In this document: piece after piece, positions 36,448 through 43,376 of the stretch
Position numbering within the stretch: position 1 is the stretch's first letter
How the letters are laid out: each line of letters starts with the position of its first letter
IMG/VR virus record: IMGVR_UViG_3300046002_003911
Coordinates: 1 to 43,376 of that record
Source of the DNA: a virus
Strand: one strand, 5' to 3'
DNA length: 43,376 nt
The notes under the pieces: model-generated
The model's database searches: none
Seen by the model: the letters and a program-made list of their open reading frames with translations, nothing else
What the model was told of the DNA's origin: nothing
Position numbers and translations under genes: made by a program

Positions 36448-39296
36448 GTGACAAATATGTCCTAAAGTCGACTGACAAACCGTCAATCGAATACCTCAGT
36501 GCAAGAGAGAAGTTTGATACGCTTCCTGCGAGAAAACGCGCAGAGATGATTCGTGCAATGTCAGACGAAGACGCTGCCAAACTCCAATATGATTGGGAAT
36601 TCCTTGGTCGACCGAAACAACTTGCTCCAGATCATAAGAAGTCAAAAGCGACATCATATTGCATGTGTCGTTATTTGAAAGCGCAAAGTCAGACAGACAA
36701 AAAATTAAAGATCGAGAGTTTTCCTAGTTGCCACCAACACGAAAAGCTTGAAGGCGAAAAAACTAACGTCATAATCACTTACGAACCTCCATCAGAAGAC
36801 GGATGGAAACCAATCCAGCATCTAAAGCCAGATGTATGGATCAAGGAAGTACCGAATCCTAATGACGAAGTTTGCGAGTTCCGCAAGCAATGGGCAACGT
36901 GGATCTTATTGGCTGGAAGGGGGTTCGGAAAAGCGTCCTTAATTACTACACCTATTCCAACTGTATCCGGCTGGAAAAAACTTGGAGAAATAGTTGACGG
37001 CGACGTTATTTTCGATGAAAAAGGTGAATTGACAACTGTTATCAAAGCTCATGAATCTTATGTAACCGATGATATCTATGAAGTTACTTTTTCAGACAAA
37101 TCCAAACTCACTGTTGATGGGCAACACCTTTGGACTGTTTGGGAACATTTAGATTGCAAACAATATGGTAGATACGACACCTCTGTAGACAGAGGTGTTT
37201 TTCCAAATGACTGGGCGACTTTCTCAGGTGATAAATACGATTGTTATCGAAATATTGTCGGTAGTTATGGAGCAAAAACATTTACGACTGAAGAATTGAA
37301 AACCCGGTTATCAAAGGTTCCAAGGATACCTTTGACCGCACCTTTGAACTTACCCAATATCGAATTACCTATAGATCCGTGGGTTCTAGGTTATTGGTTA
37401 GGTAATGGTGATTCAAAATCTGGAGGAGTTCACACTGGTTCTCACAACGGCGTTACCGATTTTGAATTCGTTAAATCTAAATTCTTAGAAGCAAGCTACG
37501 AAGTGACGAAAGAACGATCTGATTCTAAAAGAGATGACGTCAGAACTTTCTGTGGTCACATATTCAGCAACGATCTAAATGTTCTTTTGAAAGAAAACAA
37601 TCTTTTAGGTGATAAACACGTTCCTTCTGTTTATTTGCGAGCCTCTATATATCAAAGATTGTCGTTGTTAAAAGGTTTGATGGATTCAGACGGATATCCT
37701 GGTAATGACAATAATTTCGTAGGGTTCAGTTCAACAATAAAAGCTCTTTCAGACGCCGTTTTTGAACTTGCTGTTTCTTTAGGTGAAAAACCACTTAGAA
37801 ACGAAGGTTATGGTGTTCTTTATGGCATTGAAAAGAAATATAATTGGGGTGTTTCTTATCGCCCAAACATTATTCCGTTCGATTTACCTAGAAAGCGAAA
37901 TCGTATCACTCTTCCTGAAACAGGTCACCAAGGTCTTCGCCATAAACATCGTATAATAAAGAAGATAGAAAGAACTGCAAAAGGTGAAGTGAGGTGTCTT
38001 ACTGTAGATTCACCTAGTCACCTGTACTTGTTGGGTGAATCAATGATTCCGACACATAACACTCGTGTCGGCGCAGAATGGATCCGTGAAATGGTTGAAA
38101 CGGGTCAATCTAGACGTGCAGCGGTTATTAGTCCTACAGCTTCAGACGCTCGTGATGTAGCTGTTGAAGGTCAGTCTGGACTTGTTAGCGTATGTCCTCC
38201 ATGGAACAGGCCTCTTTATGAATCAACCAAACGTCGCGTAACATGGAGTAATGGGGCGCAGGCGAGTTTGTTTTCTGCTGAAGAACCTGAGCGGTTACGC
38301 GGGCCACAATTTGATGCAGCATGGATAGATGAAATTGCAGGATTTGACGTCAATACGCAGCAAATGGCTTTCGATATGCTTCAATTCTGTTTGCGTTTAG
38401 GTAATAACCCGCGATGCGTCGTAACGACGACGCCGAAACCCACTCCATTGATCCAGCAGTTGGTCAAATTGGCACGGCATCCGATCAATAAGATCATCAT
38501 TACGACAGGTTCTACTTACGAGAATAAGACCAATCTCGCTGCACCATTCATGCGGCAGATTACACAATATGAAGGAACAAACCTTGGTCGTCAAGAGATC
38601 TACGCAGAATTGATTGATATTGAGGAATCTGGTATATTGAAACGCTCTTGGTTCAAACAATGGCCTGCGAAGAAAGCGATGCCGGTCATTGAATTCGTCA
38701 TTCAGTCATACGACACAGCGTTTACTGAAAGCACTGAAAATGACCCGACTGGGTGCGTGACATTTGGCGTATTCCGCCCATCTCCCGATGAACCTCATTG
38801 TGTTATGATTCTCGATTGTTGGACTGATCGTTTGAAATACCCAGAACTCCGTAACAAAGCTATTGAAGAATACAAATGCACTTATGGAGATCAAGAGGCG
38901 CCTGTTGATATGTTATTGATTGAGGACAAGGGTTCTGGTATTCCTTTGATACAAGACTTACAACGGGCAGGCTTACCTATACGCAAATATAATCCAGGGC
39001 GACCAGATAAAACAATGCGCCTCCATGCTGTATCTCACCTTGTTTACAACGGGCGCGTTTATATTCCCGAAAGCAAACAAGTTCCAGGAGAATTTGTCAC
39101 ATGGGCTGAAGATTATTTACGAGAGGTTTGTGCGTTCCCTAACAGTCCTCATGACGAATTCGTTGACGTAACAAGTCAGGCTTTAGCAGTCTTCCGTGAC
39201 CAGGAATGGCTTAGTATAGACCCTGTAGTTAAACGAGATGAAGAAGATACTGATTCGTGGGAAAACAATGTTTACCGTAATCCTTATGACTCGTAA
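36444..39296 (+). CDS. terL: Terminase large subunit with an intein
   Basis: A 950-aa precursor. After removal of a 376-aa intein (164-539) a 574-aa terminase remains. The ATPase has Walker A GRGFGK-T, split by the intein after Lys163, Walker B AWIDE (about 624-628) and the TTTPKPT coupling motif (about 665). The nuclease has Asp in YDTAFTES (about 756), IEDKG (about 832) and Asp in SPHDEFVD (about 901-908). It powers DNA translocation into proheads and cuts the concatemer. Splicing is needed to restore Walker A, so packaging depends on it. Confidence 0.95.
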   Translation: MSDKYVLKSTDKPSIEYLSAREKFDTLPARKRAEMIRAMSDEDAAKLQYDWEFLGRPKQLAPDHKKSKATSYCMCRYLKAQSQTDKKLKIESFPSCHQHEKLEGEKTNVIITYEPPSEDGWKPIQHLKPDVWIKEVPNPNDEVCEFRKQWATWILLAGRGFGKASLITTPIPTVSGWKKLGEIVDGDVIFDEKGELTTVIKAHESYVTDDIYEVTFSDKSKLTVDGQHLWTVWEHLDCKQYGRYDTSVDRGVFPNDWATFSGDKYDCYRNIVGSYGAKTFTTEELKTRLSKVPRIPLTAPLNLPNIELPIDPWVLGYWLGNGDSKSGGVHTGSHNGVTDFEFVKSKFLEASYEVTKERSDSKRDDVRTFCGHIFSNDLNVLLKENNLLGDKHVPSVYLRASIYQRLSLLKGLMDSDGYPGNDNNFVGFSSTIKALSDAVFELAVSLGEKPLRNEGYGVLYGIEKKYNWGVSYRPNIIPFDLPRKRNRITLPETGHQGLRHKHRIIKKIERTAKGEVRCLTVDSPSHLYLLGESMIPTHNTRVGAEWIREMVETGQSRRAAVISPTASDARDVAVEGQSGLVSVCPPWNRPLYESTKRRVTWSNGAQASLFSAEEPERLRGPQFDAAWIDEIAGFDVNTQQMAFDMLQFCLRLGNNPRCVVTTTPKPTPLIQQLVKLARHPINKIIITTGSTYENKTNLAAPFMRQITQYEGTNLGRQEIYAELIDIEESGILKRSWFKQWPAKKAMPVIEFVIQSYDTAFTESTENDPTGCVTFGVFRPSPDEPHCVMILDCWTDRLKYPELRNKAIEEYKCTYGDQEAPVDMLLIEDKGSGIPLIQDLQRAGLPIRKYNPGRPDKTMRLHAVSHLVYNGRVYIPESKQVPGEFVTWAEDYLREVCAFPNSPHDEFVDVTSQALAVFRDQEWLSIDPVVKRDEEDTDSWENNVYRNPYDS
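36933..38060 (+). mobile_element. Ala1-type intein with LAGLIDADG homing endonuclease
   Basis: 376 residues between Lys163 and Thr540 of the terminase precursor. It starts with Ala (ASLITTPIPTVSGWKKLGEI) instead of Cys or Ser and ends in PTHN, followed by Thr at +1. Endonuclease motifs are WVLGYWLGNGD (about 312-322) and LLKGLMDSDGY (about 408-418). Ala1 inteins splice without the first N-S/O shift. The insertion in the P-loop (GK/T) is a favourite intein site in phage terminases. Confidence 0.92.
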
Positions 39297-39325
39297 AAAT
39301 AGTAACGCACGCCTAAAAATTGAGC

Positions 39326-39351
39326 TATACTATACCCAAACATTTGTTTGG
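39326..39351 (+). promoter_or_regulatory. Promoter -10 with transcript-start hairpin
   Basis: TATACT (39326-39331), then CCCAAAC...GTTTGGG (39334-39351) directly at the predicted start. No good -35 is seen. The ATG at 39360 lies 9 bases past the hairpin without a strong ribosome binding site. Confidence 0.5.
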
Positions 39352-39359
39352 GCACGGTT

Positions 39360-40328
39360 ATGAATGATTTTGAAAAGGCGTTACGAAAAGTTCAACAACG
39401 TCAAATGACGCATGAAGATCGCACACCTACGGATAAGCGGGTGCGCGATGCTATTAAAGATATGGGTGATTTGGCTTATGATGTGACTTCTTTACCATTT
39501 CAAATGCTGACGTATAGTCCTGAAGCAGATGCTATGTATTTTGGCCCAAAAGGAGTAAGTCGCCTTGAAAAATTAGGTAAGAACCTAAAAGTATTCCAAT
39601 CACAACTATTTGGACCACGTTCAGAAATAAATATACCAGATGATTTACTCTATTTGAAGAATGTTAGTCCTTTAAAGAATATAAATAAAGCGATGGCTGA
39701 AAGCGGTGAATCTGTATTGAGACTTGATCAAATAATTTCTCCAAAAGAATTTCCAGAACTGGCTTCGGCTTATCCAGAATTATTTAGAACCACTGTTAAG
39801 ATATCAGATTGGCTACCAAATAATGCTGCTGCGACTTATAAACCTAATAAGAACTTCGATTTACCATTTGATATGCAGCATTACGAAGATGTTTCGAGAC
39901 GTATCAATAAAAGGAATATGGTCAATTTCAAAAAGAACAACCCTAATTCTTTTGATTTCCCAGAATACGTAGATACTTTTGATTTGTATGAACGTGCTCT
40001 GCCTAAAAGATTAGAACGTAATCCGGGTAGTATGGAATTAGCTATCGGTAATACTTACGATGGAGACATATTGAAAGGATTACTACATGAATTAGGCCAC
40101 GGTATCCAGCACATTGAAGGTTATGGCGGAGCAGATATGGTTGCGGCCTACACCAAGATAGACGATGATTTAAGAGAGCTAGTTAAACATAGATTCAATA
40201 ACAAGAAAGATTTAGACGATTATGTTTATGATAGAAATCCATTTGAAATAGACACTATAGAAGCAACAGCTCGTGATTTAGATCCAAGTCTTCGTTTAAC
40301 CCCTCGTAAAACAGAATTAACTTATTAA
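39360..40328 (+). CDS. Metallopeptidase-like (HELGH) protein
   Basis: A 322-aa protein. H243-E244-x-x-H247 in LLHELGHGIQHIEG is a zinc-binding HExxH site, with H251 and acidic residues downstream as possible third ligands. The N terminus is helical and charged. Similar HExxH modules occur in polyvalent or virion-injected phage proteins. It lies between terminase and portal, so it may be a morphogenesis protease or an injected effector; no classic prohead-protease motif (Ser/His) is present. The start at 39360 is weakly supported. Confidence 0.65.
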   Translation: MNDFEKALRKVQQRQMTHEDRTPTDKRVRDAIKDMGDLAYDVTSLPFQMLTYSPEADAMYFGPKGVSRLEKLGKNLKVFQSQLFGPRSEINIPDDLLYLKNVSPLKNINKAMAESGESVLRLDQIISPKEFPELASAYPELFRTTVKISDWLPNNAAATYKPNKNFDLPFDMQHYEDVSRRINKRNMVNFKKNNPNSFDFPEYVDTFDLYERALPKRLERNPGSMELAIGNTYDGDILKGLLHELGHGIQHIEGYGGADMVAAYTKIDDDLRELVKHRFNNKKDLDDYVYDRNPFEIDTIEATARDLDPSLRLTPRKTELTY

Positions 40329-40338
40329 GGAGTTTGTC

Positions 40339-40479
40339 ATGCCGTTGAAATCTGGAAAATCTAAGAAAGTAATTTCAGAAAATATCAAAACTGAAGTCAA
40401 AGCAGGTAAACCGAAAGAGCAAGCTGTCGCCATTGCTTTTTCAAAAGCAAAGATGCCAAAGAAATCAAAAGGTTGTTAA
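40339..40479 (+). CDS. DUF6496-like small basic protein, 46 aa
   Basis: AAGGAG precedes the ATG at 40339. The sequence MPLKSGKSKKVISENI...KPKEQAVAIAFSKA fits the small phage family with a PxKQAVAIAxSKA motif, here PKEQAVAIAFSKA. It is found near packaging genes of many phages; the function is unknown. It is separated by one base from the portal gene. Confidence 0.75.
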   Translation: MPLKSGKSKKVISENIKTEVKAGKPKEQAVAIAFSKAKMPKKSKGC

Positions 40480-40480
40480 A

Positions 40481-43105
40481 ATGACGCTAAACGAACAATA
40501 TGAATCGCTAGATGAAGAAGAATCCAATGAAGAATATGTTCAAGACATTTCAGAACTTGAAGATTTGAGTGAAGAACCTATTGAGCAAGCTGACGGTTCT
40601 GCAATAATTCCCATGTTGGAAGAATTACTTCCACCTGAATTTGATGACAATCTTGCTGAGCAGTTGAAAGACAAGTTTCTTGATAATTTGGCGCAAGAAT
40701 TACTTGATAAGATTGAAAACGATCAAAAAGCGCGTAAACGGCGTGATGAACTCTATGAAGAAGGTATCCGTCGTACAGGTTTAGGTGACGATGCTCCTGG
40801 TGGTGCTCAATTTGCAGGTGCGAGTCGTGTTGTTCATCCTGTTATGGCTGAATCTTGTATTGATTTTGCAGCAAGGGCGATTAAAGAATTGTTCCCTGCT
40901 ACAGGTCCTGTCAAAATGGAGACAGAAGGTCTGAATCCGCCAGAACTTGAGATGCAAATCAAGAAATTGGCCCAATGTTTGAACAATCAGTTCGTTCATG
41001 AGATCTCTGAATATCGTTCTGTTCAAGAACAAGTATTGACACAACTACCTTTAGGCGGTAGTCAATACGTTAAATTCTCTGTTAATGATATTGAAGAGAA
41101 AATTGACGTAGAATTTGTTCCAATTGACGATATTTTCATCCCGTTTGACGCACCTAGTTTCTATTCTGCACAACGGGTCACTCATCGTCAATATGTGTCG
41201 CAAGATACTTATGACCAACGGGTTGAAACGGGTGCTTATCGTGATTTACAACTGATCGCTTTGACCCTTGATCCAGAGCGCAGTGCCAGCGCACTTGCAA
41301 ATGACCGTATCGAAGGTAAAGAGTCTTCTGGAACCAACGACGACGGTACTCGTACATTATATGAAGTTTACACCCGCATTGCGATTGAAGAAGATGAATT
41401 TAGCGGCGGAAAACGTTCTCCTTATATCATCACTATTGATGAGTTTGAGAACAAGATTTTGTCAATTCGCCGCAATTGGGAAGAACAAGATCCTATTCGT
41501 AAGGCATTAAATTGGATCGTTGAAGATACTTTCATCCCTTGGCGCGGTGCTCAAGGTATTGGCTTACCCCATTTAATAGGGGGCTTGGCAGGAGCCGCTA
41601 CAGGGAGTCTCCGTGCCCTTCTTGATAGCGCACACATTAACAACGCACCTACATTATTGAAATTAAAAGGTTCAAGAATCAACGGTACGAGTCAATCTGT
41701 TGCAGTGACACAGATTGCAGATATTGAAGGTCCTGTTGGTATTGATGACATTCGCAAATATATCATGCCGATGCCGTTCAATGCGCCTTCCCCAGTTCTA
41801 ATGCAATTACTTGGTTGGTTGACTGATGCTTCCAAAGGTGTTGTCAGTACTGCCAGTGAAAAGATTGCAGAAGCGACTTCAAACACACCTGTTGGAACTG
41901 TTCAGGCGTTGATTGAACAAGGTGCTGTAATTTTCTCAAGTATTCATGCCCGTTTACATTTCAGTCAAGCTAAGAAATTTGAAATCGTTTTACGCCTACT
42001 GAAGAACTATTTCCCTGAGAAATTACAAGCCTACGGCTTAGATCCACAAATCGTTTCAATGCGCGGGATTCATCCTGTAAGTGATCCTCGCGTGTTTAGT
42101 GAAGCGCAACGATTCGCTCAGGCGCAAGGCGTTCTTCAACTAGCTGAAAAAGCACAGCAAGATCCTCGCATCAAGTATGATATGTATGAACTTCACCGTT
42201 CAATACTTTCATTGATGAAGGTTGAGAATATTGAGAAGATCTTACCACCGCCTGCTAAACAAGAACCACTTGACCCCGCTGGCGAATTGCAGTCAATTAT
42301 CGTTGGTAAACCAGTGATAACAATTCCTCAAATGGACCACGCCAGTCATATCATAACACATTTGGCATTCTTAAAGGATCCGATGTGCGGTATGAATCCT
42401 ATTATGGTTCCAATCACAGGAAAGGTTCTGGAACATTTGAAAGACCATATTGCCCATTTCTTTGCTAGCCGTTTACAGATGGCTGCACAACCGCAGCAAC
42501 CACCTGGAGCAATGCAGGGTATGCAACAACAAGGGCAGCAAAGCTCTGTACCGCCTGAAAAGGTAATGGCGCAGGTTTCTGAAGAAATTGTGCAAGCTGA
42601 TATGGACTTTGCAAGTGAAGCCTTAACGGTTATTGAAGAAGTTGATCAATTCATTCGTCAAACCTTAATGCAACAAAATCCTGATATGGCAATGGTCAAA
42701 GTTCAAGCAGATGGGCAGCAACAAGCTCTTGAATTACAGACACAGAAGCAAGCGTCAGACCTTGAAATCAAGATGTTGCAAGAAGAGAATCGTCGCACGC
42801 GCACTGAGTTTGAACAAATGTTGGCGTCTCGTAAACAAGAACATAACGAACTCATTGAGCAGTTGAAATTACAGCAAGATAAAGCATCTGAAAGTTTTGC
42901 TCAGCAAGTCGAATTGCTAAAAAATACGATGGATAATGAGCAAAAGCAAACAACTGAATTGCTCAAGAACCGTGACGACAACAGAACTCAAATTCTTATT
43001 GAACAGATAAAACTTGCGATGGCAGAGATCACAGTACAAAACGCGCCACAAGGTGATAAAGAATATATGAGTTCTGTTAAAGAGATTACTAACACTTCCT
43101 CTTAA
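40481..43105 (+). CDS. Portal protein (P22-like)
   Basis: An 874-aa protein forming the dodecameric ring through which DNA enters and leaves. The start at 40481 follows the DUF6496 stop; the longer frame would run through that gene. Residues 1-60 are strongly acidic. The portal core begins near 88 with RDELYEEGIRRTG and has the pattern AGASRVVHPVMAESCIDFAA (113-132). Residues about 660-690 are rich in Gln, Pro and Met. About 730-870 form a long coiled coil, the likely barrel extension. It is larger than P22 gp1 (725 aa) by the acidic N terminus and the coiled-coil tail. Confidence 0.88.
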   Translation: MTLNEQYESLDEEESNEEYVQDISELEDLSEEPIEQADGSAIIPMLEELLPPEFDDNLAEQLKDKFLDNLAQELLDKIENDQKARKRRDELYEEGIRRTGLGDDAPGGAQFAGASRVVHPVMAESCIDFAARAIKELFPATGPVKMETEGLNPPELEMQIKKLAQCLNNQFVHEISEYRSVQEQVLTQLPLGGSQYVKFSVNDIEEKIDVEFVPIDDIFIPFDAPSFYSAQRVTHRQYVSQDTYDQRVETGAYRDLQLIALTLDPERSASALANDRIEGKESSGTNDDGTRTLYEVYTRIAIEEDEFSGGKRSPYIITIDEFENKILSIRRNWEEQDPIRKALNWIVEDTFIPWRGAQGIGLPHLIGGLAGAATGSLRALLDSAHINNAPTLLKLKGSRINGTSQSVAVTQIADIEGPVGIDDIRKYIMPMPFNAPSPVLMQLLGWLTDASKGVVSTASEKIAEATSNTPVGTVQALIEQGAVIFSSIHARLHFSQAKKFEIVLRLLKNYFPEKLQAYGLDPQIVSMRGIHPVSDPRVFSEAQRFAQAQGVLQLAEKAQQDPRIKYDMYELHRSILSLMKVENIEKILPPPAKQEPLDPAGELQSIIVGKPVITIPQMDHASHIITHLAFLKDPMCGMNPIMVPITGKVLEHLKDHIAHFFASRLQMAAQPQQPPGAMQGMQQQGQQSSVPPEKVMAQVSEEIVQADMDFASEALTVIEEVDQFIRQTLMQQNPDMAMVKVQADGQQQALELQTQKQASDLEIKMLQEENRRTRTEFEQMLASRKQEHNELIEQLKLQQDKASESFAQQVELLKNTMDNEQKQTTELLKNRDDNRTQILIEQIKLAMAEITVQNAPQGDKEYMSSVKEITNTSS

Positions 43106-43122
43106 ATCATGTTGAATTTAAA

Positions 43123-43376
43123 ATGTCTATCTACTTGCGAATCTTACTTATCACATCGGCCATTGGTACAGTATATTTTGGACTCTATAGTCTTTATGGA
43201 TATATTTATGAGAATGGTTATAAAGATGCTAGAGAAGAGGTTCTCTTGGCTAATGCAGAGGTACAGGAGGCAGCGTATCAACAGTATCTTGAGGAGTTCG
43301 AGAGGGGTCAGCAATTATCAATTCAGCTATCTAAATCACAGAAGAGGTTGGCTCATGTGCAGCAATCTTCCTCTTT
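43123..43376 (+). CDS. Inner-membrane spanin (Rz)-like protein, 3' partial
   Basis: The frame runs open from 43123 to the end of the window (84 codons). Residues 4-26 form a hydrophobic segment (YLRILLITSAIGTVYFGLYS), then a charged coiled coil (DAREEVLLANAEVQEAAYQQ) follows. This is the layout of an i-spanin that links the inner membrane to an o-spanin. No good ribosome binding site is visible. A second open frame from the ATG at 43109 also runs to the edge, but its product shows no membrane-coil pattern. Confidence 0.55.
   Translation, partial: MSIYLRILLITSAIGTVYFGLYSLYGYIYENGYKDAREEVLLANAEVQEAAYQQYLEEFERGQQLSIQLSKSQKRLAHVQQSSS

Noticed and set aside
36444-36932. Frameshifted or broken terminase
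   Set aside because: The frame is continuous. The interruption of Walker A is an in-frame intein with intact ends (Ala1, HN, Thr+1).
43109-43376. Alternative frame at the right end as the main gene
   Set aside because: It is open but shows no membrane or coiled-coil pattern and uses many rare-looking codons. The spanin-like frame from 43123 is preferred, although an overlapping outer spanin in another frame cannot be excluded.

Overview
The window is 43.4 kb of a lytic tailed dsDNA bacteriophage genome. It carries a complete early/replication region followed by the start of the packaging and virion region. Terminase genes, a P22-like portal protein, a phage-type replisome, dense runs of tiny overlapping genes (ATGA junctions) and clear Shine-Dalgarno sites all support a phage. 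A spanin-like protein at the right edge suggests a Gram-negative host, and the P22-like portal suggests podovirus morphology; both are inferences. No integrase, repressor, tRNA or CRISPR array was seen. The DNA is moderately AT-rich.

Layout. (1) 1-373: the 3' end of a gene read rightward, closed by a strong terminator. (2) 374-762: non-coding DNA with repeats. (3) 763-30.4 kb: about 75 rightward early/middle genes. The recognisable ones are a SNF2-type helicase, an AEP primase, a UvrD-like helicase, a family B DNA polymerase, a Cas4/RecB-like nuclease, ATP-dependent DNA ligase, dUTPase, dCMP deaminase, a thymidylate synthase homologue, an endonuclease-V-like glycosylase, a DUF932 protein and an HNH endonuclease. 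Many of the remaining small genes encode zinc ribbons. (4) 30.5-33.1 kb: two leftward genes (a VRR-NUC nuclease and an unknown 386-aa protein) around three small rightward genes. (5) 33.1-35.6 kb: a mostly non-coding hub with dispersed repeats, iteron-like repeats, multi-hairpin structures, an octamer minisatellite and one strange gene. (6) 35.66-43.4 kb: the packaging module, with small terminase, large terminase interrupted by an Ala1 LAGLIDADG intein, a metallopeptidase-like protein, a DUF6496-like protein, the portal and a spanin-like protein.

Three things stand out. First, positions 34112-35365 (1,254 bp) contain no AGA, GGA, TGA, TCA, TCC or TCT on the given strand, so the DGA/TCH class is absent from both strands. 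Only ten CGA/TCG survive. The constraint crosses operators, a gene, its terminator and a minisatellite, so it acts on DNA rather than on protein. The gene inside encodes 207 residues with no Asp, two Glu and about 26 Asn. Second, the early region encodes a probable thymidine or cytosine hypermodification pathway: a thymidylate synthase/dUMP-hydroxymethylase homologue, an alpha-glutamyl/putrescinyl-thymine pyrophosphorylase-family protein, a possible Nmad1-like protein, a TET-associated-type glycosyltransferase and a radical SAM enzyme. Third, at least a dozen promoters share a TTGNNN-17 bp-YATAAT-like architecture, and many are followed at the start of the transcript by a small hairpin and then an AGGGG-type ribosome binding site. 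This amounts to a repeated regulatory cassette.

How the genes work together: primase, helicases, polymerase, ligase and nucleases replicate the genome; dCMP deaminase, dUTPase and the thymidylate synthase homologue shape the pyrimidine pool; the modification enzymes probably decorate the DNA. The hub separates this early block from the late packaging block. Repeats shared by 448-759 and 33241-33990 bracket the early block.
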